A stretch of DNA of 64,000 bases from an uncultured Dokdonia sp. (GTDB taxonomy: Bacteria > Bacteroidota > Bacteroidia > Flavobacteriales > Flavobacteriaceae), in contig NZ_CANLNH010000012.1 in assembly GCF_947492535.1 (NCBI RefSeq), forward strand, positions 98,618-162,617, in the 5' to 3' direction. The notes beneath the pieces were generated by a model that had not been told where the DNA came from, did no database searches, and saw only the letters and a list, made by a program, of their open reading frames with translations. The position numbers were made by a program, and so were the translations under genes. Of this stretch, positions 14,007 to 22,354 are shown piece by piece (within the stretch, counting starts at the first letter, position 1; every line of letters starts with the position of its first letter).

Positions 14007-15107
14007 ATGAAAAAAATACGTATCAACGCCGGTAAAGTCGGCTTAGTTTTTAAGAATGGAGATTACAAACGCGTCCTTATAGAGGGTGTACACTGGGTAC
14101 GCTTTCGCGAAAGCGTAAACGTATACAATACCGCACTTTCTTTTACATCAAATACTCTCGATTTAGAAGTGTTCTTACGAGATGAAGAACTCGTTAAATT
14201 ATGGCATATTATTGATGTATTAGACCATGAGATTGTGATTGTATACAAAAACGGAAAATATAGTCAAACCCTTACCGCTGGGCGTTATGTTTTTTGGAAA
14301 GGTCTTGTAACATACGAATTTACACGCGCCGATCTTAGCAAGATTGACATCACAGAAGAGATTGACAGGGCTGTATTTTCTAAGTATGATCTATATAACC
14401 ATATCCGTGTGTTTGAAGTAGCAGCGCATGAAAAAGCTGTCATGCTAGTGAATGATGAATATGTAAAGACATTATCTGGAGGTACATACCGTTTCTGGAA
14501 GAATGACACTACCATTAAAATTGCAAAAGTAGATTTACGTCAATTACAACTAGAAATAGCGGGTCAAGAGTTACTCACTAAAGATAAAGCGACGATTCGT
14601 TTAAACTTTTACGCACACTATAAAGTGACTCAGGTAGAGAAGGCTTTACTAGAAGCAAAAGATTTCGAAAAGCAATTATATGTATCATTACAACTAGCGC
14701 TTCGTGCTTTTGTAGGGAGTTACACATTAGATGAACTATTAGAAAGTAAAGAAGCATTAGCGCAATCTGTTTTTGAAGATAGTAAAGACATTGCAAAAAA
14801 GCTTGGTGTTACGGTACTGAATTGTGGCGTACGTGATATTATCCTTACCGGAGAAATGAAAGACATTATGAATCGTGTGTTAATTGCACAAAAAACAGCA
14901 CAAGCAAATGTCATTACACGTAGAGAAGAAACCGCAAGCACTCGTAGTTTGCTGAATACAGCAAAACTTATGGAAGAAAACGAAATGCTTTACAAGCTGA
15001 AAGAAATGGAGTATGTTGAAAAAATTGCCGACAAAATCGGGGAGATTACGCTATCTGGAAATAGTGGCATGGTCACTCAATTAAAGGAATTATTTACAAC
15101 AAAGTAA
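14007..15107 (+). CDS. soluble SPFH/band-7 (slipin-like) protein
   Basis: About 366 aa from the second Met (MKKIRINAG); an upstream in-frame ATG lies at 13998. No signal peptide or transmembrane segment. The N-terminal half has three beta repeats (GKVGLVFKNGDYKRVLIEGV about 8-30, VIVYKNGKYSQTLTAGRYVF about 77-98, KAVMLVNDEYVKTLSGGTYR about 144-164). An SPFH domain (about 165-320) and a short coiled C-terminus follow. Soluble slipins with this N-terminal layout occur in bacterial RNA-repair operons, where Burroughs and Aravind proposed them as scaffolds with a cognate tRNA-like RNA. The tRNA-like cluster upstream and the Rnl2 ligase 5.4 kb away fit that. A CGCTTTCGCGAAAGCG repeat lies inside the gene and encodes FRES. 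Confidence 0.85.
   Translation: MKKIRINAGKVGLVFKNGDYKRVLIEGVHWVRFRESVNVYNTALSFTSNTLDLEVFLRDEELVKLWHIIDVLDHEIVIVYKNGKYSQTLTAGRYVFWKGLVTYEFTRADLSKIDITEEIDRAVFSKYDLYNHIRVFEVAAHEKAVMLVNDEYVKTLSGGTYRFWKNDTTIKIAKVDLRQLQLEIAGQELLTKDKATIRLNFYAHYKVTQVEKALLEAKDFEKQLYVSLQLALRAFVGSYTLDELLESKEALAQSVFEDSKDIAKKLGVTVLNCGVRDIILTGEMKDIMNRVLIAQKTAQANVITRREETASTRSLLNTAKLMEENEMLYKLKEMEYVEKIADKIGEITLSGNSGMVTQLKELFTTK
14100..14115. repeat. CGCTTTCGCGAAAGCG palindrome inside the SPFH gene
   Basis: Perfect 16-bp copy in frame with the coding sequence, translated within VRFRESVN. Confidence 0.9.
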
Positions 15108-15122
15108 TCCATATACTAGAAT

Positions 15123-15152
15123 AAACGCCAAGATTTTCCTCTTGGCGTTTTG
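15123..15152 (+). terminator. terminator of the SPFH gene
   Basis: AACGCCAAGA pairs with TCTTGGCGTT around TTTTCC, then TTTG. Confidence 0.8.
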
Positions 15153-15332
15153 TGTTAAAAAGCATTAAAAATGTATATTTTTATCCTCATTTTAAGATAC
15201 ATAGACCAATAAATAGTCTTTTTAACAAGCATTATAAATGATAGATTCCTAAGAATTCCTATTTTTACGATAATCACATAAATGTAGTATTGACTACAGA
15301 CTCACTATAACCAATCTATAAACTTTGAAATT

Positions 15333-17525
15333 ATGATGCGAACATTACTCTGTGTACTTTTTATTTGTTTAAGTACTATTACTGTACATTCACAGGAATC
15401 TATTGCGAGAGAATGGAATGAAGAACTTCTAGAAGCCATCCGTAATGATTTTGCTCGTCCCACGGTACATGCCCGAAATCTTTTTCACACCTCTGTATTA
15501 ATGTATGATGCTTGGGCAATTTTTGACGAGACGTCTGTTCCTTTGTTTTTAGGAAAATCTTTTGGCGGTTTTCAAGTACCTTTTGAAGAAATTACACTTC
15601 CTGACAATGAATCCGATACAGAAGCGGCGCGAGATGAGGTTATAAGCTATGCTGTTTTTAGGTTATTAATGCATCGATTTGCAAGCTCTCCGGGAGAAGA
15701 AGAGACATTACCAGCTCTAGAAGCTAAATTTTCTGAATTATCGTATGATGCTTCTTTTACAGATACTGATTATTCAGGCGGATCATTTGCGGCATTAGGA
15801 AATTATATGGCAGAGCAGATGATTGCCTTTGGTTTACAAGATGGTTCTAATGAAGATTTTGATTATGGAAACACTTCATACCTTCCTGTAAACGAACCCT
15901 TATTACTCGACATGTATGAGGAGACAAATGAAATAGATCCAAATAGATGGCAACCTCTTGCTTTTGAAACATTTATAGATCAATCTGGAAATCAGATTCC
16001 TACACAAGTTCCTGATTTTTTAAGTCCAGAATGGGGAATTGTAACGCCTTTTGCGCTAAGTGAAGAGGATTTAGAAATCTTCCCTATAAATGGATTTGAC
16101 TATTATGTATATAATGACCCTGGAAGTCCTTCTCTTATTCAAGATTCTGATGGAAATGCACTAGAAGATCCTTATAAATGGGGATTTGGTTTAGTCGCTT
16201 CTTGGTCGAAACAGTTAGATCCAGCTGATGGAGTCATGATTGATATTTCACCTGCAAGTATTGGAAATATACAAAGTTACCCTACTACGTTTGAAGAGTA
16301 TCAAGACTTTTATGATTTTGAAAATGGGGGTGATGCAAGTATTGGCCATGCTGTAAATCCAGCAACAGGACAACCGTATGAAACACAAATGGTACCTAGA
16401 GCAGATTATGCTAGAGTACTTGCTGAGTTCTGGGCAGATGGGCCTGATTCTGAAACCCCTCCAGGACACTGGTTCACCATTTTGAATTATGTAAATGACA
16501 ACCCACTTTTAGAAAAGAAAATAGGCGGTGAAGGAGAAATATTAAGTGATCTTGAATGGGATATCAAAACCTATTTCTTATTAGGTGCAGCGATGCATGA
16601 CAGTGCTGTAAACACATGGGGATTAAAAGGATATTATGATTATGTACGTCCTATTTCTGCTATACGCTATATGGCTGGAAGAGGGCAGAGTGATGATAGC
16701 TCTTTAGCAAATTATGACCCACATGGACTTCCACTTATTGATGGCCTTATTGAAGTAATTGAAGAAGGAGACCCACTAGCAGGTGATAACAATGAGTTTG
16801 TTGGACAACTCAAAATGAATGTTTGGAGAGGGCCTGATTTTATAGCAGATCCAGATACCGATATTGCTGGTGTTGATTGGATTTATGCCAATAGATGGTG
16901 GCCGTACCAACGACCTACTTTTGTAACTCCGCCTTTTGCAGGTTACATTTCTGGTCATTCTACATTTTCCAGCGCTGCTGCTCAAATTCTTACGCTAGTA
17001 ACGGGTGATCCATTTTTTCCAGGTGGGATGGGGACCTTTGAAATTCCTCAAAATGAGTTTTTAGTTTTTGAAGAAGGACCTTCTGTAAATATGATCTTAC
17101 AATGGGCTACTTATAAAGATGCATCAGACCAAACGAGTTTATCCAGAATCTGGGGAGGTATTCATCCACCTATAGATGATATTCCTGGGCGTTTTTTAGG
17201 AGAACAAATAGGAAATGATGTATATGATAGAGGGCTTGATTATTTTTCTGGTGTTGCATTAAGTACAGAAGATGCTGTGATTACTCCTGTAACGGTATTT
17301 CCAAACCCTGTAAACAATTTACTCCAAATCTCTGGAGCATCCCAAAGCGATGTTACGCTTACAGTATATAGCATCAATGGAAAAAAAGTGCTTTCAGAAA
17401 CAAAACAAATGACCGCAAATAGTACAACACTAGATGTAGAAAAATTAACGACTGGGATCTACTTTTTAGCAATTATAGATAATCTACAAAACACATCACA
17501 AACGGTAAAAATTATAAAGCAGTAA
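15333..17525 (+). CDS. T9SS-secreted vanadium haloperoxidase/PAP2-superfamily protein
   Basis: 730 aa with signal peptide (about 1-20) and C-terminal T9SS tail (VFPNPVNNLLQISG ... KIIKQ). The three-part PAP2/haloperoxidase active-site signature is intact: KGYYDYVRP (K-X6-RP), SGHS in YISGHSTFSSAA, and SRIWGGIHPPIDD (SR-X5-H-X3-D). The family includes vanadium-dependent haloperoxidases and acid phosphatases; sequence alone does not decide the activity. It is a single gene, flanked by terminators. Confidence 0.85.
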   Translation: MMRTLLCVLFICLSTITVHSQESIAREWNEELLEAIRNDFARPTVHARNLFHTSVLMYDAWAIFDETSVPLFLGKSFGGFQVPFEEITLPDNESDTEAARDEVISYAVFRLLMHRFASSPGEEETLPALEAKFSELSYDASFTDTDYSGGSFAALGNYMAEQMIAFGLQDGSNEDFDYGNTSYLPVNEPLLLDMYEETNEIDPNRWQPLAFETFIDQSGNQIPTQVPDFLSPEWGIVTPFALSEEDLEIFPINGFDYYVYNDPGSPSLIQDSDGNALEDPYKWGFGLVASWSKQLDPADGVMIDISPASIGNIQSYPTTFEEYQDFYDFENGGDASIGHAVNPATGQPYETQMVPRADYARVLAEFWADGPDSETPPGHWFTILNYVNDNPLLEKKIGGEGEILSDLEWDIKTYFLLGAAMHDSAVNTWGLKGYYDYVRPISAIRYMAGRGQSDDSSLANYDPHGLPLIDGLIEVIEEGDPLAGDNNEFVGQLKMNVWRGPDFIADPDTDIAGVDWIYANRWWPYQRPTFVTPPFAGYISGHSTFSSAAAQILTLVTGDPFFPGGMGTFEIPQNEFLVFEEGPSVNMILQWATYKDASDQTSLSRIWGGIHPPIDDIPGRFLGEQIGNDVYDRGLDYFSGVALSTEDAVITPVTVFPNPVNNLLQISGASQSDVTLTVYSINGKKVLSETKQMTANSTTLDVEKLTTGIYFLAIIDNLQNTSQTVKIIKQ

Positions 17526-17535
17526 TTTAAATTTA

Positions 17536-17603
17536 AAAACACAAAAGGTGACTTCGATACAATTTACCTTCGGCAAATCACTCAGTCACCTTTTGTGTTT
17601 TTA
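17536..17603. terminator. long terminator hairpin
   Basis: AAACACAAAAGGTGACT and AGTCACCTTTTGTGTTT pair over 17 bases; the outer part is A/T-flanked and can act in both directions. Confidence 0.8.
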
Positions 17604-17793
17604 TTAGCTATTCTTTTTTTCATCACCAAAAAAAAGAATCAAAAAAGTCTAGACTTACAAAACCTTGTCTAAATTTATTGCTCGATTCCTGAATTTCCTA
17701 AACTCGCTTTGCTCAAACAGTATGAAATTCTACGGAATATTCACTTCAAATTTCACGACAACTTTTTGATAGGTCATTATTCACAAATTCATT

Positions 17794-18228
17794 TTACACC
17801 TCCTTTTTCTTCTTTTTTGAGGGCTTGTCCCTGAGTTGTTCTATGCTATCTTTAAAAGCGGTATTTCTTAAAAGATTAGTAAACGCTTTAAGAGGGTTTA
17901 CACCATAAATTTTACTAAAGTTCTCTAGAATAGATTTGATCTCTGCAATAGCAATAAACCCTGCAATAATTTTTAATAATGGGATTTCTTGCAAAATGTG
18001 CATTTCCATAAAGTAAGCTGCTAAAATCACTAGGTTATAGATAAAAAACTTTGATATAGTATGCATAATACGGTAACAACATATCGCCACGCCATTTTTA
18101 AAAGAAGCATAAGAGCCTGTTATAAAATCTACGATAATCAGGAAGATCATAGTAACGATCATCCCTTGTACAGGTGCTAGTATTGCACATAGCCAAAATA
18201 GGATTTTTGTTATTTTTTCTGTTTCCAT
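17794..18228 (-). CDS. phage-holin-family membrane protein
   Basis: About 144 aa from METEKITK (18228); an upstream in-frame Met at 18258 adds ten residues. Three to four hydrophobic segments (LFWLCAILAPVQGMIVTMIF, FFIYNLVILAAYFMEM, LKIIAGFIAIAEIKS), the VDFITGS motif and a Lys-rich tail (PSKKKKKEV) match the small holin family common in Bacteroidetes. There it is often chromosomal without a prophage. No endolysin or phage genes are nearby. Confidence 0.6.
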   Translation of the reverse strand: METEKITKILFWLCAILAPVQGMIVTMIFLIIVDFITGSYASFKNGVAICCYRIMHTISKFFIYNLVILAAYFMEMHILQEIPLLKIIAGFIAIAEIKSILENFSKIYGVNPLKAFTNLLRNTAFKDSIEQLRDKPSKKKKKEV

Positions 18229-18471
18229 AGCAATTGTTTTTAAAAGTTTAATTATCATGTTTGGGGGAGTTGTTATACAGAACTACTAGTTAGTAGTACG
18301 TTTCACTGTGTTCTCGATTGTTTATTGGTAAGATTAGAAACATCAAGAATTGTTCATTATACCTGTTTTGATTTCTTAGTCGTAAGATTAATCAAAAACA
18401 TACACATATTACAAATAAATATATTTATTTATGTAATTTGTTATATTTTAATATGTATTATGTTTAATTAT

Positions 18472-18486
18472 GCTTTCGCGAAAGCG
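18472..18486. repeat. GCTTTCGCGAAAGCG palindrome
   Basis: Intergenic copy of the genome-wide palindrome. Confidence 0.9.
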
Positions 18487-18519
18487 TATACAAGAAACCA
18501 TCAGAATAATGCACAAAAA

Positions 18520-18613
18520 AACTGTCTGAAAAGTAATTTTATCATCAACCTTAATTTGTTTCAGTTCCTCAAAACCTTTACAAACAAAAATTAAAATTAC
18601 TTATCAGACAGTT
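18520..18613. repeat. imperfect 22-bp inverted repeat
   Basis: AACTGTCTGAAAAGTAATTTTA (arms at 18520-18541) is mirrored by TAAAATTACTTATCAGACAGTT ending at 18613, with 50 bases between. It could be a small non-autonomous element; no clear flanking duplication was recognised. Confidence 0.6.
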
Positions 18614-18656
18614 AGTCTCTATGTGTTGGCATCGCCAAAGAGTTTAATAGCTTTTA

Positions 18657-19373
18657 TTACCCTCCATTCGCTGCATTTTGAGCATCGCGTTTCATCTTTT
18701 CATTTGGAATTAAAACAATATTTACACGACGGTTATGTGCGCGTCCTTCTGGAGTATCGTTAGATGAAATAGGGCTTGTTTCTCCAAACCAATTTGTTGT
18801 AAAACGTCCTGGGCTTATGCTCTGTCCATTAGTAAAATATCCTGTAACTGCTTCTGCACGTTTTTTTGACAATGTCATATTATACTCTGCAGGACCTGTA
18901 CTATCTGTATGGCCTATCACTAAGACATTAGTGTCTGGAAATTCACGTAGTAAGCCTGCCATTTTATCTAAGGTTACTTTAGAACGCTCTGTAACATTGT
19001 GTTTATTGGTATCAAAATTAATTCCGCTGTTTTCGTCAAAAGTAACAATGATATCATCATCTACACGCTCTACTTCTACCCCAGGAATTTCTTCTTCAAT
19101 ACGCTGTGCATTTTTATCCATTTTATTTCCGATAATTACACCCGCAGCGCCTCCTACAACACCTCCTATAACAGCACCAATCTCTCCATTCCCCCCTTTT
19201 CCTATATTATTTCCTAGTATGGCACCTAATACAGCACCTCCTGCTGCACCGATTACAGCTCCTTTTTGTTTATTATTAGCATTTTGAACAGCTCCACAAT
19301 TGATTAGCGAAACACTAATCATTAATGCCAATGCTACGCCTCCTATTTTTTTTGTACTTATTTTCATCTTCAA
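18657..19373 (-). CDS. OmpA-family lipoprotein with glycine zipper
   Basis: 238 aa. A lipoprotein-type N-terminus (SVSLINCGAV), a glycine-zipper segment (GAVIGAAGGAVLGAILGNNI, about 38-90), then an OmpA C-terminal peptidoglycan-binding domain (about 105-230; VIGHTDSTGPAEYNMTLSKK, RAHNRRVNIVLIP). Probably anchors the outer membrane to peptidoglycan. The lipocalin gene lies 23 bases upstream on the same strand, a likely operon. Confidence 0.88.
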   Translation of the reverse strand: MKMKISTKKIGGVALALMISVSLINCGAVQNANNKQKGAVIGAAGGAVLGAILGNNIGKGGNGEIGAVIGGVVGGAAGVIIGNKMDKNAQRIEEEIPGVEVERVDDDIIVTFDENSGINFDTNKHNVTERSKVTLDKMAGLLREFPDTNVLVIGHTDSTGPAEYNMTLSKKRAEAVTGYFTNGQSISPGRFTTNWFGETSPISSNDTPEGRAHNRRVNIVLIPNEKMKRDAQNAANGG

Positions 19374-19396
19374 CGATTTTGTTTACTACTATATTT

Positions 19397-19882
19397 TTAT
19401 TCTACTTTATTGAAATTTAATGATATGGTTACGGGAGTCCCTTCTACATTAACTGTTTGTTGCCATTGCATAACTCCTACATCTAAGTGCGTAAGTGAAA
19501 ATCGGTATCCCCTCGTTTGATCCTTATCTGCTTTTCCCAATTTTGATGTAGGCTTGAGTAAAAAGTCATAGAGCCCCGATTCTTTATTTATTTCTTGAAT
19601 GGTAAAGATAAAATTGCGATCTCCGGTGACACAACTATTATCGTTTATCGTATACAATCCTGAATTGTTATTAGGAATAAATCGCCAAGTACTTCCTTCA
19701 AAACATGCCTCACTGGCATCTTGAAGTAATTTGATAGTATATGTACCTGCTTGGTCATGAGTGACGGAATTTAATTCCCAATTTCCTTTCATGACTTTTT
19801 TCGATTGAATGACGGTTTTAGAAGTGCCACAAGACACAAAAACCAGCATAAAAACCAAAGAAAATTTAATTAGTGTATTCAT
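19397..19882 (-). CDS. lipocalin-like lipoprotein
   Basis: 161 aa with lipobox (LVFVSCGTSK) and a short beta-barrel domain starting KGNWELNSV, ending VTISLNFNKVE. In flavobacteria such lipocalin-like lipoproteins are often next to an OmpA-family gene, as here. Ligand unknown. Confidence 0.75.
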   Translation of the reverse strand: MNTLIKFSLVFMLVFVSCGTSKTVIQSKKVMKGNWELNSVTHDQAGTYTIKLLQDASEACFEGSTWRFIPNNNSGLYTINDNSCVTGDRNFIFTIQEINKESGLYDFLLKPTSKLGKADKDQTRGYRFSLTHLDVGVMQWQQTVNVEGTPVTISLNFNKVE

Positions 19883-20292
19883 TATGTTAGTGTTTTCTAT
19901 TTATACGATCTATTTTAATGTATGGACTTTATTCATTAATTTTTAAGTTACAAATTCTTTTGACACAAAAGAATCAGCAAATTTAATTCTCAATTAAAAT
20001 CGACGTACTGTTGCTCTTAATCGACAAGTAACGTCTTTGTTATTAAAATTGAGACATTTTTCTACTATTAGTGTATATGTAGAAATGTTTTTTCGCTTTC
20101 GCGAAAAGGTGAAAATTTACGCTCTAAATTATTTTAAATAAAAGGCATTAAAACCCAAGGCAAGCAACTAAGATTTATAGCGGTTGTATACTTATAAGAA
20201 TCTATATTTTTTATTGAGATAGCTCACATTTAGCATTTGATTAAGATGATATTATATGTATATGTAGTAATTTAATAGAAAAACAAAAAACA
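19883..20292. other. intergenic region
   Basis: About 410 bases without a gene. It contains one palindrome copy (CGCTTTCGCGAAAAG, 20094-20108) and the upstream region of the short double-glycine peptide gene. Confidence 0.5.
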
Positions 20293-20454
20293 ATGAAAAA
20301 CTTAAAAAAACACATGATTCGTAATCCTCATACACTTATGGGAGGAGAGATCACTATCTCAAATGCAACAACAGATTTACCTAGAGATCGAAATAATGTT
20401 CAGAATCCTTTTAGAGCGCTTTATGACTATAAGCCGTACGCTACGCCTTTTTGA
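20293..20454 (+). CDS. short double-glycine-leader peptide
   Basis: 53 codons, below the usual ORF cut-off. The basic N-terminus MKNLKKHMIRNPHTLMGG is a plausible double-glycine leader, followed by a 35-residue core (EITISNATTDLPRD ... YDYKPYATPF) without cysteine. A strong hairpin terminator 45 bases downstream supports expression. No exporter is adjacent. Alternatively it is a chance frame. Confidence 0.5.
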   Translation: MKNLKKHMIRNPHTLMGGEITISNATTDLPRDRNNVQNPFRALYDYKPYATPF

Positions 20455-20498
20455 GTAAGGTTGCTTTTTATACTGTATGACTCTTAGGGATTTACCTA

Positions 20499-20547
20499 AA
20501 ATACAAAAAGCCATGAATATACGTCATAGCTTTTTGTATTTTAGATT
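20499..20547. terminator. strong bidirectional terminator, cassette hairpin 1
   Basis: CTAAAATACAAAAAGC pairs with GCTTTTTGTATTTTAG (16 bp). Similar AAAAGCTAT-type hairpins recur at about 21163 and 21833, each downstream of an immunity-like gene. Confidence 0.85.
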
Positions 20548-20610
20548 ACTCTTATCGTCACCATGCTAAAGCGTGGCGGAAGCGAAGGAAATATTTTTAC
20601 AGTATAAAAC

Positions 20611-20955
20611 TTATCTCCTATTGTCTTTTAGAAATTGCTGAAATTCTTTTAAAAAGAAAACAAACTTTTCTGTAGTCCAAATAAACTCTTCTTCCTCTTT
20701 TCTATTTGTTAGGTTAAAAAAATACACTTCATCTGTATAAATAGAAATACCTAAATTCCCATCTTCAACTTGATAATCATAATTTTCTTCTCCTTTCAGC
20801 GCTTGAATTTCACCTAATATATCTTGAATTTTATTTGAATTCCAAGCATGTGAATTTATTTCAAATAAAGCTTGTTCTTCTCCAGACAAAGAATCAAACT
20901 CTATACCATATATCTCTTCTTGACCAAAGACTTTCGTTGTAAACTTATATTCCAT
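20611..20955 (-). CDS. probable immunity protein of a toxin cassette
   Basis: 114 aa, acidic and soluble (MEYKFTTKVFGQEEIYGIEF ... FFLKEFQQFLKDNRR). It starts 15 bases after the stop of an orphan toxin tail (20971-21117), the order expected of toxin then immunity gene. I do not recognise the family; the call rests on size, charge and context. Confidence 0.6.
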   Translation of the reverse strand: MEYKFTTKVFGQEEIYGIEFDSLSGEEQALFEINSHAWNSNKIQDILGEIQALKGEENYDYQVEDGNLGISIYTDEVYFFNLTNRKEEEEFIWTTEKFVFFLKEFQQFLKDNRR

Positions 20956-20970
20956 TGTAACTATATTTTA

Positions 20971-21117
20971 ATTAATTTTCGGGTATGCACTTGTTAAATT
21001 TCCAAGATTATCAAATTCAATTAGAATTCTAAAACCATCATCACTACTTAATTCACCGCTAGCACCCGTCTGTGACGGATGCTTTAATAAATAAGGAAAC
21101 TTAACTAATAGAACTTC
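20971..21117 (-). pseudogene. orphan toxin C-terminal tail 1
   Basis: An open stretch of 48 codons without start codon, translating to EVLLVKFPYLLKHPSQTG, ASGELSSDDGFRILIEFDNL and ending SAYPKIN-stop. It resembles the last residues of secreted nuclease toxins, not a free protein. It lies between two immunity-like genes, so it is a displaced or silent toxin end. The HPSQTGASG part coincides with a small repeat (CCGTC-TGT-GACGG). Confidence 0.55.
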
Positions 21118-21159
21118 TTATAAATATTATTTAGACAACTAAGCCCTACTTATCTTCCT

Positions 21160-21206
21160 AAAACACAAAAGCTATGACGTATGATCATAGCTTTTACAAA
21201 TTATTG
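21160..21206. terminator. cassette hairpin 2
   Basis: AAAAGCTATGA pairs with TCATAGCTTTT, downstream of the immunity-like gene at 21273. Confidence 0.75.
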
Positions 21207-21272
21207 TTGTTTTAATGACCTCCTATCTCTATTAGTTACAAACTGGAGGTAGCAGGTAAAAAGGATATAGAT

Positions 21273-21665
21273 CTAATTAGGAAGCCCTGGACCTACTTGT
21301 GAAAAATCTCCAGAAAGCATGTCTTGGCAATATTTTTCAAAAAAAGTTCTAAATAAAAATACTGTAGCCTTTATATCATCAGTAAATGTTTCTACTTCTG
21401 AAATTTCAATATCCGTTAATCCCTCATTAAAATTATCAAAACCTTTTAATGAAGGAAGATCATAATAAAATTCATTTATCTTTTTGTTTCTCAAAATAAT
21501 ACCTATATCTTCTTCTCTTCTTTCAGTAAAAAATTTTATCAATACCTTTTCATTACTTAACGTAATAAGATATTGATTACTATCAGTATCCCAATCCATT
21601 TTATATTCTTCTTTTATACTTTGAAATTGTGACCTAATAAAAGGTATATATTCTGTTATTAACAT
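21273..21665 (-). CDS. immunity-like protein, paralogue of the gene at 21950
   Basis: 130 aa (MLITEYIPFIRSQFQSIKEE ...). Shares TEYIPFI, SLS/LSNE, FxTERREE, NEYY-type and the C-terminal CQDxLSGDFxQVGPGLP segment with the neighbouring 130-aa protein. It follows an orphan toxin tail, in line with an extra immunity gene from cassette duplication. Confidence 0.6.
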   Translation of the reverse strand: MLITEYIPFIRSQFQSIKEEYKMDWDTDSNQYLITLSNEKVLIKFFTERREEDIGIILRNKKINEFYYDLPSLKGFDNFNEGLTDIEISEVETFTDDIKATVFLFRTFFEKYCQDMLSGDFSQVGPGLPN

Positions 21666-21711
21666 AATCTTTCGTATTATAATTTATTTTCGTTAATGCG
21701 CGTAGATTTTT

Positions 21712-21822
21712 TTATTTTGCTAGTTCTGGCGGAATCATCATTTTTGTTTTAGGATCACCCCCGCTAGCGCTAGTCTGTGATGAGTGTCTCCAGAATTTAA
21801 GAACACAAAAACCTCTTTCCTA
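21712..21822 (-). pseudogene. orphan toxin C-terminal tail 2
   Basis: Open frame without start ending FWRHSSQTSASGG, DPKTKMMIPPELAK-stop. DPKTKMMIPPE closely matches DPKTKMMVPPEKAK near the end of the 791-aa toxin-like protein, while the preceding HSSQTSASG resembles orphan tail 1. It is a recombined remnant of a toxin end. Confidence 0.6.
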
Positions 21823-21829
21823 TTTACTT

Positions 21830-21876
21830 CAAAATACAAAAAGCTATAACACATGGTCATAGCTTTTGCAAATTAT
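21830..21876. terminator. cassette hairpin 3
   Basis: AAAAGCTAT pairs with ATAGCTTTT, downstream of the immunity-like gene at 21950. Confidence 0.7.
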
Positions 21877-21949
21877 TACTTTCTATGCACTCTTGACGGC
21901 ACCTGTCATAGACGAGCGCTAGCGAGGCAAGCAAGAGTTGAATATAAAT

Positions 21950-22342
21950 CTAACTAGGTAATCCTGGACCAACTTGTAAAAAATCTCCAGAAAGGACATC
22001 TTGACAGAATCTTTCTAGAAAGATAGCACTTACGTAAGTAATTCCTTTAATTTGATCTTTATATCCTTTACTTATGTTTAGTTCTTGTTCTGTTAAATAA
22101 TTATTATCTGGATTTTTAATTTTAATTAATCCAAAAATCGTATAATATTCATTTGCTTTTAAATTTTTTATCACAATTCTCATTCCTTCTTCCCTACGTT
22201 CAGTCATAAAACTAAGTGATACACTATCACTGCTTAAATCGTATATATAATCATTATTCTCACCACCCCAATTCATTCTATATTGTTGTTTAATATTTTG
22301 GAACTGATCCTGTATAAATGGAATATATTCTGTTATAGTCAT
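21950..22342 (-). CDS. immunity-like protein next to the toxin-like gene
   Basis: 130 aa, soluble (MTITEYIPFIQDQFQNIKQQ ... CQDVLSGDFLQVGPGLPS). It starts 13 bases after the 791-aa gene, the place of a cognate immunity gene. Paralogue of 21273-21665. No known family recognised. Confidence 0.65.
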   Translation of the reverse strand: MTITEYIPFIQDQFQNIKQQYRMNWGGENNDYIYDLSSDSVSLSFMTERREEGMRIVIKNLKANEYYTIFGLIKIKNPDNNYLTEQELNISKGYKDQIKGITYVSAIFLERFCQDVLSGDFLQVGPGLPS

Positions 22343-22354
22343 AATATTCTTATT

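Larger units (their letters stand above)
18229..18656. other. intergenic region with inverted repeat
   Basis: No gene I can support. It contains a palindrome copy (18472-18486) and a large inverted repeat (18520-18613). An 89-codon plus-strand frame crosses both and is probably spurious. Confidence 0.6.

Noticed and set aside
17794..18228. Prophage remnant around the holin-like gene
   Set aside because: No other phage gene, integrase or attachment site is visible within several kb.
18325..18594. 89-codon plus-strand frame
   Set aside because: Crosses a palindrome copy and one arm of an inverted repeat; composition is that of AT-rich spacer.
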